64,000 bases of DNA from Pseudomonas sp. R5(2019) (GCF_009905435.1 NZ_JAAAMT010000002.1:186001-250000); one strand, 5' to 3'. Counted from the stretch's first letter, positions 27,025 through 34,477 are shown. Notes: generated from the letters alone by a model not told the origin. Numbers and translations are program-made.

Positions 27025-28429
27025 TAAGAAAGTCAAAATCCTTGCGACCCTGGGCCCAGCCATCAAGGGCATCGACGACATCCGCCAGCTGGTTGAAGCC
27101 GGGGTGAACATCTTTCGCCTGAACTTCAGCCACGGCGAACATGCCGACCACGCCATGCGCTACCAGTGGATTCGCGACGTCGAAGCCCAGCTCAACTACC
27201 CGCTCGGCATCCTGATGGACCTGCAAGGGCCGAAGCTGCGCGTCGGCCGCTTTGCCGACGGCAAAGTCCAGCTGTACCGTGGCCAGGCGCTGCGCCTGGA
27301 CCTGGACGCCACCCCGGGTGATCAGCGCCGGGTCAACCTGCCCCACCCGGAAATCATCGCCGCGCTGGAGCCGGGGATGGACCTCTTGCTGGACGACGGC
27401 AAGCTGCGACTGCGCGTCACTGCCAAGCACGCCGATGCCATCGACACCGAAGTGCTCAACGGCGGCGAGCTGTCCGACCGCAAAGGCGTGAACGTGCCGC
27501 AAGCGGTGCTGGAACTCAGCCCGCTGACCGCCAAGGACCGCCGCGACCTGAGCTTCGGCCTGGAGCTGGGCGTGGACTGGGTGGCGCTGTCGTTTGTGCA
27601 GCGCCCGCAAGACATCCTCGAAGCCCGCGAGCTGATCGGCGACCGCGCGTTCCTGATGGCCAAGATCGAGAAGCCCACCGCCGTCACTCAACTGCGTGAA
27701 ATCGCCGAACTGAGCGACGCGATCATGGTCGCTCGGGGTGACCTGGGCGTGGAAGTGCCGGCCGAAAGCGTACCGCAGATCCAGAAAAGCATCATTGGCA
27801 CCTGCCGCCAGCTGGGCAAACCGGTGGTGGTGGCAACCCAGATGCTTGAATCGATGCGCTTCTCGCCAGCCCCGACCCGTGCCGAAGTCACCGACGTCGC
27901 CAACGCCGTGGCCGAAGGCGCCGATGCGGTGATGCTGTCCGCTGAAACCGCCTCGGGCGACTATCCGCTCGAAGCCGTGCAGATGATGAGCAAGATCATC
28001 CGCCAGGTCGAAAGCGGCCCGGACTACCAGACCCAACTCGACGCCGGCCGGCCACAAGCCGAAGCCACCGTGTCGGACGCCATCAGCTGCGCGATCCGCC
28101 GGATCAGCGGCATCCTGCCGGTGGCGGCGCTGGTCAACTACAGCGAGTCCGGCAGCTCCAGCCTGCGCGCGGCGCGCGAGCGGCCCCGGGCACCGATCCT
28201 CAACCTGACCCCGAACCTCTCCACCGCCCGGCGCCTGACCGTGGCCTGGGGCGTTCATTCGGTGGTCAACGACCGCCTGCGGCAAGTAGACGAAGTCTGC
28301 TCAACGGCCCTGGAAATCGCCCAGGCCCAAGGCATGGCCAGCCGTGGCGACACCCTGCTGATCACCGCCGGTGTGCCTTTCGGCAAGCCGGGATCGACTA
28401 ATTCACTGCGGATTGAAACACTGATCTAA
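27014..28429 (+). CDS. pyk: Pyruvate kinase
   Basis: 471-residue pyruvate kinase converting phosphoenolpyruvate to pyruvate. Motifs include KILATLGPA, FRLNFSHGEH, LMDLQGPKLR, the active-site MAKIEKPTAV (catalytic Lys and metal Glu), IMVARGDLGVEVP and TQMLESM. ATG 27014 lies within the ttuD 3' end, so the two are translationally coupled. This copy closes the glyoxylate-to-pyruvate branch (only enolase is not in the cluster) and is probably co-regulated with it rather than being the housekeeping isozyme. Confidence 0.95.
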   Translation: MTPDKKVKILATLGPAIKGIDDIRQLVEAGVNIFRLNFSHGEHADHAMRYQWIRDVEAQLNYPLGILMDLQGPKLRVGRFADGKVQLYRGQALRLDLDATPGDQRRVNLPHPEIIAALEPGMDLLLDDGKLRLRVTAKHADAIDTEVLNGGELSDRKGVNVPQAVLELSPLTAKDRRDLSFGLELGVDWVALSFVQRPQDILEARELIGDRAFLMAKIEKPTAVTQLREIAELSDAIMVARGDLGVEVPAESVPQIQKSIIGTCRQLGKPVVVATQMLESMRFSPAPTRAEVTDVANAVAEGADAVMLSAETASGDYPLEAVQMMSKIIRQVESGPDYQTQLDAGRPQAEATVSDAISCAIRRISGILPVAALVNYSESGSSSLRAARERPRAPILNLTPNLSTARRLTVAWGVHSVVNDRLRQVDEVCSTALEIAQAQGMASRGDTLLITAGVPFGKPGSTNSLRIETLI

Positions 28430-28449
28430 AGCTTGTTTGAGATTTGAAT

Positions 28450-28532
28450 GTAGGAGCGGACCTGGCCGCGATGGGCTGCGCAGCAGACCCCGGGGCCGCT
28501 GCGCGCCCCATCGCGGCCAGGTCCGCTCCTAC
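28450..28532. repeat. REP pair (GTAGGAGCGGACCTGGCC type)
   Basis: Inverted GTAGGAGCGGACCTGGCCGC arms at 28450 and ending 28532, in the 206-bp gap after pyk. No clear T-tailed terminator was seen. Confidence 0.88.
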
Positions 28533-28635
28533 AAAATCCGCGCAACACCCAGAGGTCTATTGGTTATACCCAACTCCCGGAAGAACCGCGCTCGCACGAA
28601 GCGCCTCCGGTCCCACCCACTTTCCAACTGCCATC

Positions 28636-29544
28636 ATGTCCACCAAAAAACTGATCCACTGCCCCGACTGGGCCACGGCCTTGCTCAACGGCTTCAGCCA
28701 GGTCCTGCTGCAGCGCAACCCGCTGTGCGGCCTGTTTTGCCTGGCGGCCATCCTCTTCACCGCCCCCGACCTGCTCGGCGGCGCATTGCTGGGCGCCCTC
28801 TCGGGCCTGCTCACCGCCCAACGCCGAAGCTACGCCCGCAGTGACCGGCAAAGCGGCCTGTACAGCTACAACGGCGTACTGCTGGGCCTTTTGATCTGCC
28901 ATCAACTGCCCTGGTCCGCCCTCGTCCCGCCACTGATCATCGCCGCCAGCGGCCTGAGCAGCATCTTCGTGCACCAGTGGATCAAGCGCGCAGATCGGCC
29001 GGTGCTATTGCCCGCCTATACCAGCCCGTTTGTATTGCTTGGCTGGGCGTTGTTGCTGGCGGTCGAACCTGCCGCTTCCAGCCCCATCGTGGTTGACCAC
29101 AATCCACTGTCGGCACTGGCCCGAGGCTTGGGACAAATTTTCCTGCTAGACCACCCATTCGCCGGCGTGCTGATTGCCATCGGCCTGCTGATCGCTAATC
29201 GCTACGCCGCTGCATGGGCATTGGTAGGTTCGGCCATCGGCGGCAGCGTTGCGCTGTTCAACGGCGAAGCCAACGCGGCGTTCTATGGTCTGTACGGATT
29301 CAACGCCGCGCTGGCCGCCCTCGCCTTCAGCCACACTCGCCAACAACCGTGGCGGCCGTTGCTGGCCATCGCTTTGGCGATCGTGCTGCAACCCGCGCTT
29401 ACCCTGCTACCGGTGCCAATACTGACAGCGCCGTTCATCCTGGCTTGCTGGCTGTTACATATCGGCAGCCGCTGGGCGACCCACCACACAACCCCGCCGG
29501 ACCAAGCATTGCGCAACCTTGCACGGCGTTCACGTGCACGGTAG
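28636..29544 (+). CDS. Urea transporter (UT family)
   Basis: 302-residue polytopic protein of the urea-transporter family. Repeated hydrophobic halves, an early LYSYNGVLLGL segment and the late ALFNGEANAAFYGLYGFNAALAA segment are the family urea-pore signatures. Allantoicase and ureidoglycolate lyase upstream each release urea, so export or facilitated diffusion of surplus urea fits the context. ATG 28636 is the first methionine before the conserved part; no good Shine-Dalgarno is visible. Its stop codon coincides with the first bases of the 29542-30040 direct repeat. Confidence 0.88.
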   Translation: MSTKKLIHCPDWATALLNGFSQVLLQRNPLCGLFCLAAILFTAPDLLGGALLGALSGLLTAQRRSYARSDRQSGLYSYNGVLLGLLICHQLPWSALVPPLIIAASGLSSIFVHQWIKRADRPVLLPAYTSPFVLLGWALLLAVEPAASSPIVVDHNPLSALARGLGQIFLLDHPFAGVLIAIGLLIANRYAAAWALVGSAIGGSVALFNGEANAAFYGLYGFNAALAALAFSHTRQQPWRPLLAIALAIVLQPALTLLPVPILTAPFILACWLLHIGSRWATHHTTPPDQALRNLARRSRAR

Positions 29545-29549
29545 GCTTG

Positions 29550-29590
29550 CCCGGTCTCTGCACATCAGAGATCGGGCTTGGTCGCCCGAT
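29550..29590 (+). promoter_or_regulatory. Leader with two mutually exclusive hairpins, copy A
   Basis: Stem 1 pairs 29550-29560 with 29566-29576 (11 bp, one wobble, CACAT loop). Stem 2 pairs 29571-29577 with 29584-29590 (7 bp perfect). They share 29571-29576, so only one can form. Two AAGGAGCT Shine-Dalgarno-like sequences follow, at about 29595 and 29610. The arrangement resembles an attenuator or translational switch. Confidence 0.5.
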
Positions 29591-29623
29591 GAACAAGGAG
29601 CTCTTTCAAAAGGAGCTTTACCC

Positions 29624-29926
29624 GTGACAACAATTCATTCCAAAACCGCCACAGCCACCTTCACCACCTGCAACGGCAGTCACGACCCGCTGTTCGCCGT
29701 CCGCGAAGGCGTTGCCCTTGAAGATGCCCTCGTCCACATCACCAACCTGCTGACCGGCATCGAAGCCGTCTCTCATAAAGCCTGCGAACACACCAGCGAC
29801 AGCGAACTCAAGGGTCTGCTCTGGTCGAACCTGCACAGCGCCGAAGCGGCCAGAAGCCTGGCCGAGGCGTTGTTGGATGGGATGGAGGAGAAGGCGTTGA
29901 AACAACCGTGCGGTTTGGCCGAATAA
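29624..29926 (+). CDS. DUF3077-like small protein, copy A
   Basis: 100-residue soluble, mostly helical protein with a polar N-terminus and the core LFAVREGVALEDALVHITNLL that resembles the Pseudomonas DUF3077 family (function unknown). It differs from copy B (31574-31876) at 4 of 100 positions (residues 4, 11, 86, 97). The start is GTG 29624, with AAGGAG upstream. The last codons and stop (LAE-stop) are themselves a TGGCCGAAT motif followed by AA. The neighbouring Fic gene and the exact duplication suggest a functional connection, not demonstrated. Confidence 0.75.
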   Translation: MTTIHSKTATATFTTCNGSHDPLFAVREGVALEDALVHITNLLTGIEAVSHKACEHTSDSELKGLLWSNLHSAEAARSLAEALLDGMEEKALKQPCGLAE

Positions 29927-30056
29927 ATGGCGAATCGTGAGTAAATAGACAAAATGGCCGAATTATCGAGTATTCGGCCATTTTCTCATCCGGAAATGGC
30001 CGAATAAGCCAAGCTGATGGCCGAATCTGGCCGAATAACCTAAAATTTGGCCGAAT
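29915..30056. repeat. TGGCCGAAT motif array upstream of fic
   Basis: Direct copies of TGGCCGAAT start at 29916, 29955, 29997, 30018, 30028 and 30048, and one inverted copy lies at 29972-29980; partial copies lie at 29928 and 30060. The fic start codon region (ATGGCCGAAA, 30105) is a further near-copy. Spacing is irregular, so this is not CRISPR. A multi-site operator bound by a regulator, possibly the Fic HTH, is plausible. Confidence 0.75.
29951..29984. terminator. Bidirectional-type hairpin after DUF3077 copy A
   Basis: Perfect 13-bp inverted repeat AAAATGGCCGAAT / ATTCGGCCATTTT around an 8-nt loop. The flanking A and T runs suit termination in either direction; the arms are also two facing TGGCCGAAT motifs. 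Confidence 0.6.
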
Positions 30057-30104
30057 CAATGGCCGCTTGATCTGGCCACCCACCCCAGCTGAACGGACGC
30101 AATC

Positions 30105-31493
30105 ATGGCCGAAATGTCCAATCCGAATCGCGACAGCCTGATCAGCCTGTTCCGCGCCCAGCCGGATCAATGGCTGACGATTGCTGAGCTCCTACCCAAA
30201 CTTGGCATTCCTGAGCGCACCTTACGCAACTGGCTGAAAGCGTCAGTCGTGGAAGGTGATCTGCAAGCACGTGGAAACACGAAGGGACGCGCATACCACC
30301 TCGCCATTCCCGTCACACCGCGTTTACCTGAGGAGACAGTGCCTGCGATAAAAGCAGGCAGCGGGCCTTTGCCCGTGTTCTCCGAGCAAAGCGCAGAAAT
30401 CATTGCCCGCGTGCGCGCGCCACTGTTCACTCGAACCCCATGCTCCTATCGAGAAGATTGGCTGCGGTCATACAAACCGAACGAGACTGCCTACCTCCCT
30501 ACCGAGCACTTGGCATTGCTGCAAGAGCATGGTCAGCGTGCGAACGACGAAATGCCCGCAGGCACTTACGCGCGGAAGATCTATAACCGACTTCTGGTGG
30601 ATCTTTCCTATAACTCTTCACGGCTCGAGGGAAACACCTACTCGTTGGTGGACACCGAGAAGCTGCTCCTCGAAGGCATTCCTGCTGACGGCAAGTTGGA
30701 TATGGAAAAAGTGATGATCCTCAACCACCGGGAAGCCATCCGGTTTCTGGTTGACGGTATTCACCAGTTGCAGATAACCAGCGACAACATCAGGACGCTT
30801 CACTACCTGTTGGCCGACGGCCTGGTCACCACTGGCATGGCCGGGAACCTTCGGGACGAGGGAGTTCGCATTTCCTCCACTGTCTATATGCCACTGGAGG
30901 GAAAGGAGCGTCTGGAACGCCTTCTGGAGCTTATATCCACCAAGGCGGCGCAGATCCGGAACCCGTTCGAACAGAGCCTGTTCTTGTTGGCGCACGTCGC
31001 CTACCTGCAAGGCTTCATCGACGTGAACAAGCGCACATCTCGTATGTCCGCCAATATTCCGCTGGTGCGTTACAACCTGGTCCCCTTGTCGTTTGGTGAC
31101 ATCAGCTCAGAGGACTACACCAGCGCAGTCATCGCCGTGTATGAGCTCAACGAAATCGGCCCGTTGGCTGACCTGTATGTCTGGTCGTACATCCGCAGTT
31201 GCCACCGCTATGGCGCCGTCGCTGAATCCGTGGGTATCGACACGCTGCGCGTGCTCCACCGCCAGCAGCGTCGGGCACTTGTCGCTCGAATCGTGAGTGA
31301 ACAAAGACACGGTGATGCACTTGAAACATTGTTGTCAGAGAGCGTGGAGAAGATCCCGGTGGAGCAGCAAGCCAAGTTCATCGAAGACACTCGCTACGAT
31401 CTGGAGCATCTGTCGAACGTCAGCATTGGCGGCATGGGCATCACCAAAGCCGAATTGGAGCAGTGGCTTGAAGGGCGTTCGCACACAGGATAG
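30105..31493 (+). CDS. HTH-Fic family protein with divergent active-site motif
   Basis: 462 residues. A winged-HTH-like N-terminus (about 10-65: LISLFRAQPDQWLTIAELLPKLGIPERTLRNWLK) precedes a Fic domain of the COG3177 type. The class-II inhibitory motif SSRLEGN is at 171-177. The catalytic loop reads QGFIDVNKRTSR (302-313) where canonical Fic proteins have HPFxxGNGRxxR: the catalytic histidine is glutamine and the first glycine is valine. I recall a subgroup with LQPFxDVNKRTSR, so this is probably a natural variant rather than an error. AMPylation cannot be assumed. The start ATG lies in a TGGCCGAA near-copy; the stop TAG overlaps direct repeat B. Confidence 0.85.
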   Translation: MAEMSNPNRDSLISLFRAQPDQWLTIAELLPKLGIPERTLRNWLKASVVEGDLQARGNTKGRAYHLAIPVTPRLPEETVPAIKAGSGPLPVFSEQSAEIIARVRAPLFTRTPCSYREDWLRSYKPNETAYLPTEHLALLQEHGQRANDEMPAGTYARKIYNRLLVDLSYNSSRLEGNTYSLVDTEKLLLEGIPADGKLDMEKVMILNHREAIRFLVDGIHQLQITSDNIRTLHYLLADGLVTTGMAGNLRDEGVRISSTVYMPLEGKERLERLLELISTKAAQIRNPFEQSLFLLAHVAYLQGFIDVNKRTSRMSANIPLVRYNLVPLSFGDISSEDYTSAVIAVYELNEIGPLADLYVWSYIRSCHRYGAVAESVGIDTLRVLHRQQRRALVARIVSEQRHGDALETLLSESVEKIPVEQQAKFIEDTRYDLEHLSNVSIGGMGITKAELEQWLEGRSHTG

Positions 31494-31498
31494 GCTTC

Positions 31499-31537
31499 CC
31501 CGGTCTCTGCACATCAGAGACCGGGCTTGGTCGCCCG
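31499..31537 (+). promoter_or_regulatory. Leader with two mutually exclusive hairpins, copy B
   Basis: Stem 1 pairs 31499-31509 with 31515-31525 (11 bp perfect, CACAT loop). Stem 2 pairs 31522-31526 with 31533-31537 (5 bp). Compared with copy A the balance is shifted to stem 1. The same doubled AAGGAGCT signal follows. Confidence 0.5.
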
Positions 31538-31573
31538 AAGAAAAAGGAGCTCTTTCAATAAGGAGCTTCACCC

Positions 31574-31876
31574 ATGACAACGAATCATTCCAAAACCGCC
31601 ACGTCCACCTTCACCACCTGCAACGGCAGCCACGACCCTCTGTTCGCCGTCCGCGAAGGCGTAGCCCTTGAAGACGCCCTCGTCCACATCACCAACCTGC
31701 TGACCGGCATCGAAGCCGTCTCTCACAAAGCCTGCGAACACACCAGCGACAGCGAACTCAAGGGCCTGCTCTGGTCGAACCTGCACAGCGCCGAAGCGGC
31801 TAGAAGCCTGGCCGAGGCGTTGTTGGATGAGATGGAGGAGAAGGCGTTGAAACAACCGTGCGATTTGGCCGAATAA
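31574..31876 (+). CDS. DUF3077-like small protein, copy B
   Basis: 100 residues, 96 percent identical to copy A at 29624. It starts with ATG where copy A has GTG, with AAGGAG 9 nt upstream. Changes relative to A are I4N, A11S, G86E and G97D. The near identity of both coding and flanking DNA shows that the duplication is recent or maintained by gene conversion. It ends LAE-stop within a TGGCCGAAT motif, like copy A. Function unknown. Confidence 0.75.
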   Translation: MTTNHSKTATSTFTTCNGSHDPLFAVREGVALEDALVHITNLLTGIEAVSHKACEHTSDSELKGLLWSNLHSAEAARSLAEALLDEMEEKALKQPCDLAE

Positions 31877-31947
31877 ATGGCCGAATAGAGGGAAAATGGC
31901 CGAATACTCAATTATTCGGCCATTCAAGTGGCCGAATCTGGCCGAAT
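31866..31947. repeat. TGGCCGAAT motif array downstream of DUF3077 copy B
   Basis: Direct copies start at 31866, 31878, 31897, 31929 and 31939; an inverted copy at 31914-31922 forms with 31895-31905 an 11-bp stem around an 8-nt loop, equivalent to the hairpin at 29951-29984. The following gap to 32116 contains a lone GTAGGAGC REP-like unit near 31990 and no gene. Confidence 0.75.
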
Positions 31948-32116
31948 AACCAGCTCACTGACTCTTTACACCGACGCTGAGCGGGGTATGTAGGAGCCGA
32001 GCTTGCTCGCGATGACGTCAGCACAGGCGACAGAAATTTCGCGGGGTTAACGTGAACAATAACGCTTTACGAGACGCGGACCTTGGATGAAACCAAGGCC
32101 CGTTCCCGAGAGCCAA

Positions 32117-32871
32117 TTACTGATAATCATTGTCCACTGCGCTTCTCCTGGGTGTCCTGATACCCGCTGCTTTTTCGACGAAGTTATAGCCGTCGTTTCC
32201 GGCATGTTTCACCAATTCCGGCGCATCGTGGCTAAAGAACATCTGCGCGAGCGGCTTGTGGAGCATGTTGCTGGAACGCGCATCCCTCACTTGGAATGGT
32301 GTCGTTGAATCGATTTGAAGAGACCTATCCTGCCCTACCGAAGCATTAAAATGCTTCCAGACAGATTCGCCTTTTTCAGGCACAAACCGCAATTTGACTG
32401 CTCCCTGCGCAAATTCACCAGCCTCGTACGACCGATTGATAGCATGGGCCATACTTTTACTCGCTCCCAAATTTCTTAATTGCCGATACACAGGCGGTTT
32501 AGTGCTTCGCGAAAAGAAAGTCAGCTTCAGCATATGGCCTGTGGGATCTGTCCCATTAACGGGGTCCCTTTGGCAGTAGGCATAGGCATTCATCCCCCCT
32601 TTACCAAAAGGGCTCCAACTGTCAGGGCTGTGAAAGCACATCAATATCGGGTTAAACACCCGATAGCCGCCCCCAGCACATAGCCAATCATTCCTCTTTC
32701 CTTAAATTGCCCATTGAATCCGAGCATCGGCTTGGCCTCACCCGGCAGCCGATAGCCATACGGCGTATAGGAAATGACTCTCGACTTCGCCGCCTGCTGC
32801 TCCCTCACAACCGAACCGGATCGATCAGTCTGCAGCAACCCCAAATACTGAATATTGAATTGTAATGTCAT
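32117..32871 (-). pseudogene. Short Rhs-type polymorphic toxin gene, frameshifted
   Basis: Read from ATG 32871, the first frame encodes an Rhs core tail (LLQTDRSGSVV, YTPYGYRLPGE, LGFNGQFKERGMIGYVLG). It runs out of frame at a minus-strand run of five G (32674-32670). The next frame continues the core (FNPILMCFHSPDSWSPFGKGG, DPVNGTDPTGH) and an unrecognised C-terminal toxin-like region of about 135 residues ending at 32117. One extra G would restore a single ORF of about 250 residues, aligned with the intact paralogue at 33255-34109. The variable C-terminus after DPTGH is typical of Rhs effectors. Confidence 0.75.
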
Positions 32872-32971
32872 CGCCAAAGCGCCTGTCGCCACGAATAAAA
32901 GAGCCCAGTATCCTCCAACTACTTTGCGCGGACACCTGACAGAACTGCCAGGTATCTGGTTGCCCAACCAG

Positions 32972-33206
32972 ATGCAGGAGCCGGCTTGCCCGCGAGGCGT
33001 CGTACCTGGCACACCGCGGTGCGCCTATCGCTGGCAAGCCATGCTCCTACAGGCGCTTGCCCGGAACTTGCCTTACCCGCCCCCTAGACTGTCGCCCATC
33101 TCCAACGGAACCCGCCCCTCATGCGACACGCCCAGACCTGGCGCGAACAGCTTTACGTCATCATCTTCCAGACCGATACCGTGGCCGGCCGGCGCTTCGA
33201 CAGTGC
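32972..33206. repeat. Duplicated segment, left copy (REP unit plus channel 5' end)
   Basis: Matches 34233-34477 apart from small indels: a GCAGGAGCCGGCTTGCCC REP-like palindrome, the promoter-proximal stretch and the first 86 nt of the potassium-channel gene. Weaker similarity continues leftward into the start region of both Rhs genes. The 383-bp gap 32872-33254 consists of this segment and short flanks. Confidence 0.85.
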
Positions 33207-33207
33207 T
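33121..33207 (+). pseudogene. Truncated 5' copy of the potassium-channel gene
   Basis: Encodes the same first 29 residues as the intact channel at 34392 (MRHAQTWREQLYVIIFQTD and on to RRFDSA), then runs into unrelated sequence beside the end of the second Rhs gene. It is a by-product of the cassette duplication, not a functional gene. Confidence 0.85.
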
Positions 33208-33254
33208 ATACGACAAAGGAGATCAATAATATTCATCTCCTTATCCCACGCCAA

Positions 33255-34109
33255 TCAACGGCGTACAAATAAATTCCTCCATACAGACAACTCAACTCTG
33301 GGGTAGGCCTTCACGCCTCTATAATCATCACGACTCCTATCGATATAAACTTCATTTGGATAATTGGAGAATTCAGAGCCATTTTTAAACCGCCCTTTTG
33401 TGAAGTCATAAAATTTAGAAAACTCATCAGCCGAGGGCGAGAGGGCAATCTCATTTTCGTACCCCTTAACTATCTTTGAGGACACATTAGCAAACCCCTC
33501 GATAAACGGTTTTTTTCCGGCAGCACTATGGCATGCCAAAACATCTACCAAGTCGTATTTATCGACCTGCACACCCGCCTTCGACAAGAGCCTCATGACA
33601 TCCTTCGGATACTGCTTTTTACCGTCTATATCTAAATAACCCCGACCTTTACGATCCACATTCCCATGTGAGTTAATATACAACCGCCTACCAGACTCAT
33701 CTGTAAAACTCGTACCCCCTTCACCTATACGCCGAATATTGAACATGCCTCCAATTTTTATCGACTTAGCCATAAACCCCGTGGAGTCTGTGAAATTGAT
33801 CGGATCACCAGAGCAATAGCAGTACGGATTAATACCTCCCTTACCAAAAGGGCTCCAACCATCAGGGCTATTGAAGCGCATCAATACTACGTTGAAAGCA
33901 CGATACCCATTCCCCAGCATGTAGCCTGTTATCTGCCTCTCCTCAAGCTGGCCATTGAAGCCTATTAGCGAAGAGGCCTCATCCGCTAGACGATGTCCAT
34001 AAGGGGGATAGGCAAACTTGAGCGCCCCTACATGCCTTGCGCCCAAGACCGTTCCTGAACGATCAGTCTGCAACAGCATTGCAAAGGAAGTAGAAAGCTG
34101 AGTGTTCAT
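33255..34109 (-). CDS. Short Rhs-repeat toxin with possible clan-CD protease-like C-terminus
   Basis: 284 residues. The N-terminal 115 residues are an Rhs-associated core tail (MLLQTDRSGTVL, YPPYGHRLADE, LIGFNGQLEERQITGYMLGNGYR, FNSPDGWSPFGKGG, DPINFTDSTG). The C-terminal region is unlike that of the neighbouring Rhs gene. It has RLYINSHGN (His148-Gly149) and DLVDVLACHSA (Cys193), the strand-HG and strand-xC spacing seen in caspase-like (clan CD) peptidases; an adhesin-like Stv domain is an alternative. AT-rich compared with the surroundings. ATG 34109 aligns with the start of the paralogue. No obvious immunity gene of its own is seen. Confidence 0.7.
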   Translation of the reverse strand: MNTQLSTSFAMLLQTDRSGTVLGARHVGALKFAYPPYGHRLADEASSLIGFNGQLEERQITGYMLGNGYRAFNVVLMRFNSPDGWSPFGKGGINPYCYCSGDPINFTDSTGFMAKSIKIGGMFNIRRIGEGGTSFTDESGRRLYINSHGNVDRKGRGYLDIDGKKQYPKDVMRLLSKAGVQVDKYDLVDVLACHSAAGKKPFIEGFANVSSKIVKGYENEIALSPSADEFSKFYDFTKGRFKNGSEFSNYPNEVYIDRSRDDYRGVKAYPRVELSVWRNLFVRR

Positions 34110-34232
34110 GGCTGAGTCGCTCACTCTGTAGAAAATAACGTCCAGTATCCTCCACTCACAAAAGCTGAACACCTGACAGAACAGCTAGGTATTTTCCACT
34201 TTCAAAGGTTCATACCGATGGCGAGCAAGCCC

Positions 34233-34477
34233 ATGCAGGAGCCGCCGGCTTGCCCGCGAGGCGTCGTACCTGGCACACCGCGGTGCGCCTATCGCTGGCA
34301 AGCCATGCTCCTACAGGCGCTTGCCCGGAACTTGCCTAACCCGCCCCCCGCCACCTAGTCTGTCGCCCATCTCCACCGGAACCCGCCCCTCATGCGACAC
34401 GCCCAGACCTGGCGCGAACAGCTTTACGTCATCATCTTCCAGACCGATACCGTGGCCGGCCGGCGCTTCGACAGTGC
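34233..34477. repeat. Duplicated segment, right copy
   Basis: Partner of 32972-33206. Contains the REP-like palindrome (34233-34320) and the intact start of the channel gene. Confidence 0.85.

Larger units (their letters stand above)
29542..30040. repeat. Direct repeat A flanking the fic gene
   Basis: About 0.5 kb closely matching 31491-31951. It begins with the TAG stop of the upstream gene and contains the leader hairpins, the DUF3077-like ORF, an inverted repeat and several TGGCCGAAT motifs, ending TGGCCGAATAACC. The fic gene and its promoter lie between the two copies. Confidence 0.9.
31491..31951. repeat. Direct repeat B flanking the fic gene
   Basis: About 0.46 kb matching 29542-30040. 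It begins with the fic stop codon TAG, just as copy A begins with the urea-transporter stop, and ends TGGCCGAATAACC. Homologous recombination between A and B would remove fic and leave one DUF3077-like gene. Confidence 0.9.

Noticed and set aside
30105..31493. Fic gene as a simple pseudogene
   Set aside because: The frame is intact over 462 codons, the inhibitory motif and the NKRTSR part of the loop are kept, and a similar Q-containing subgroup is remembered.
29915..31947. CRISPR array
   Set aside because: The TGGCCGAAT repeats are 9 bp, irregularly spaced, partly inverted, with no uniform spacers and no cas genes.
33121..33303. Independent 60-codon gene starting with the channel N-terminus
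   Set aside because: Only the first 29 codons match the channel and then homology stops at the duplication junction; best read as a truncated copy.
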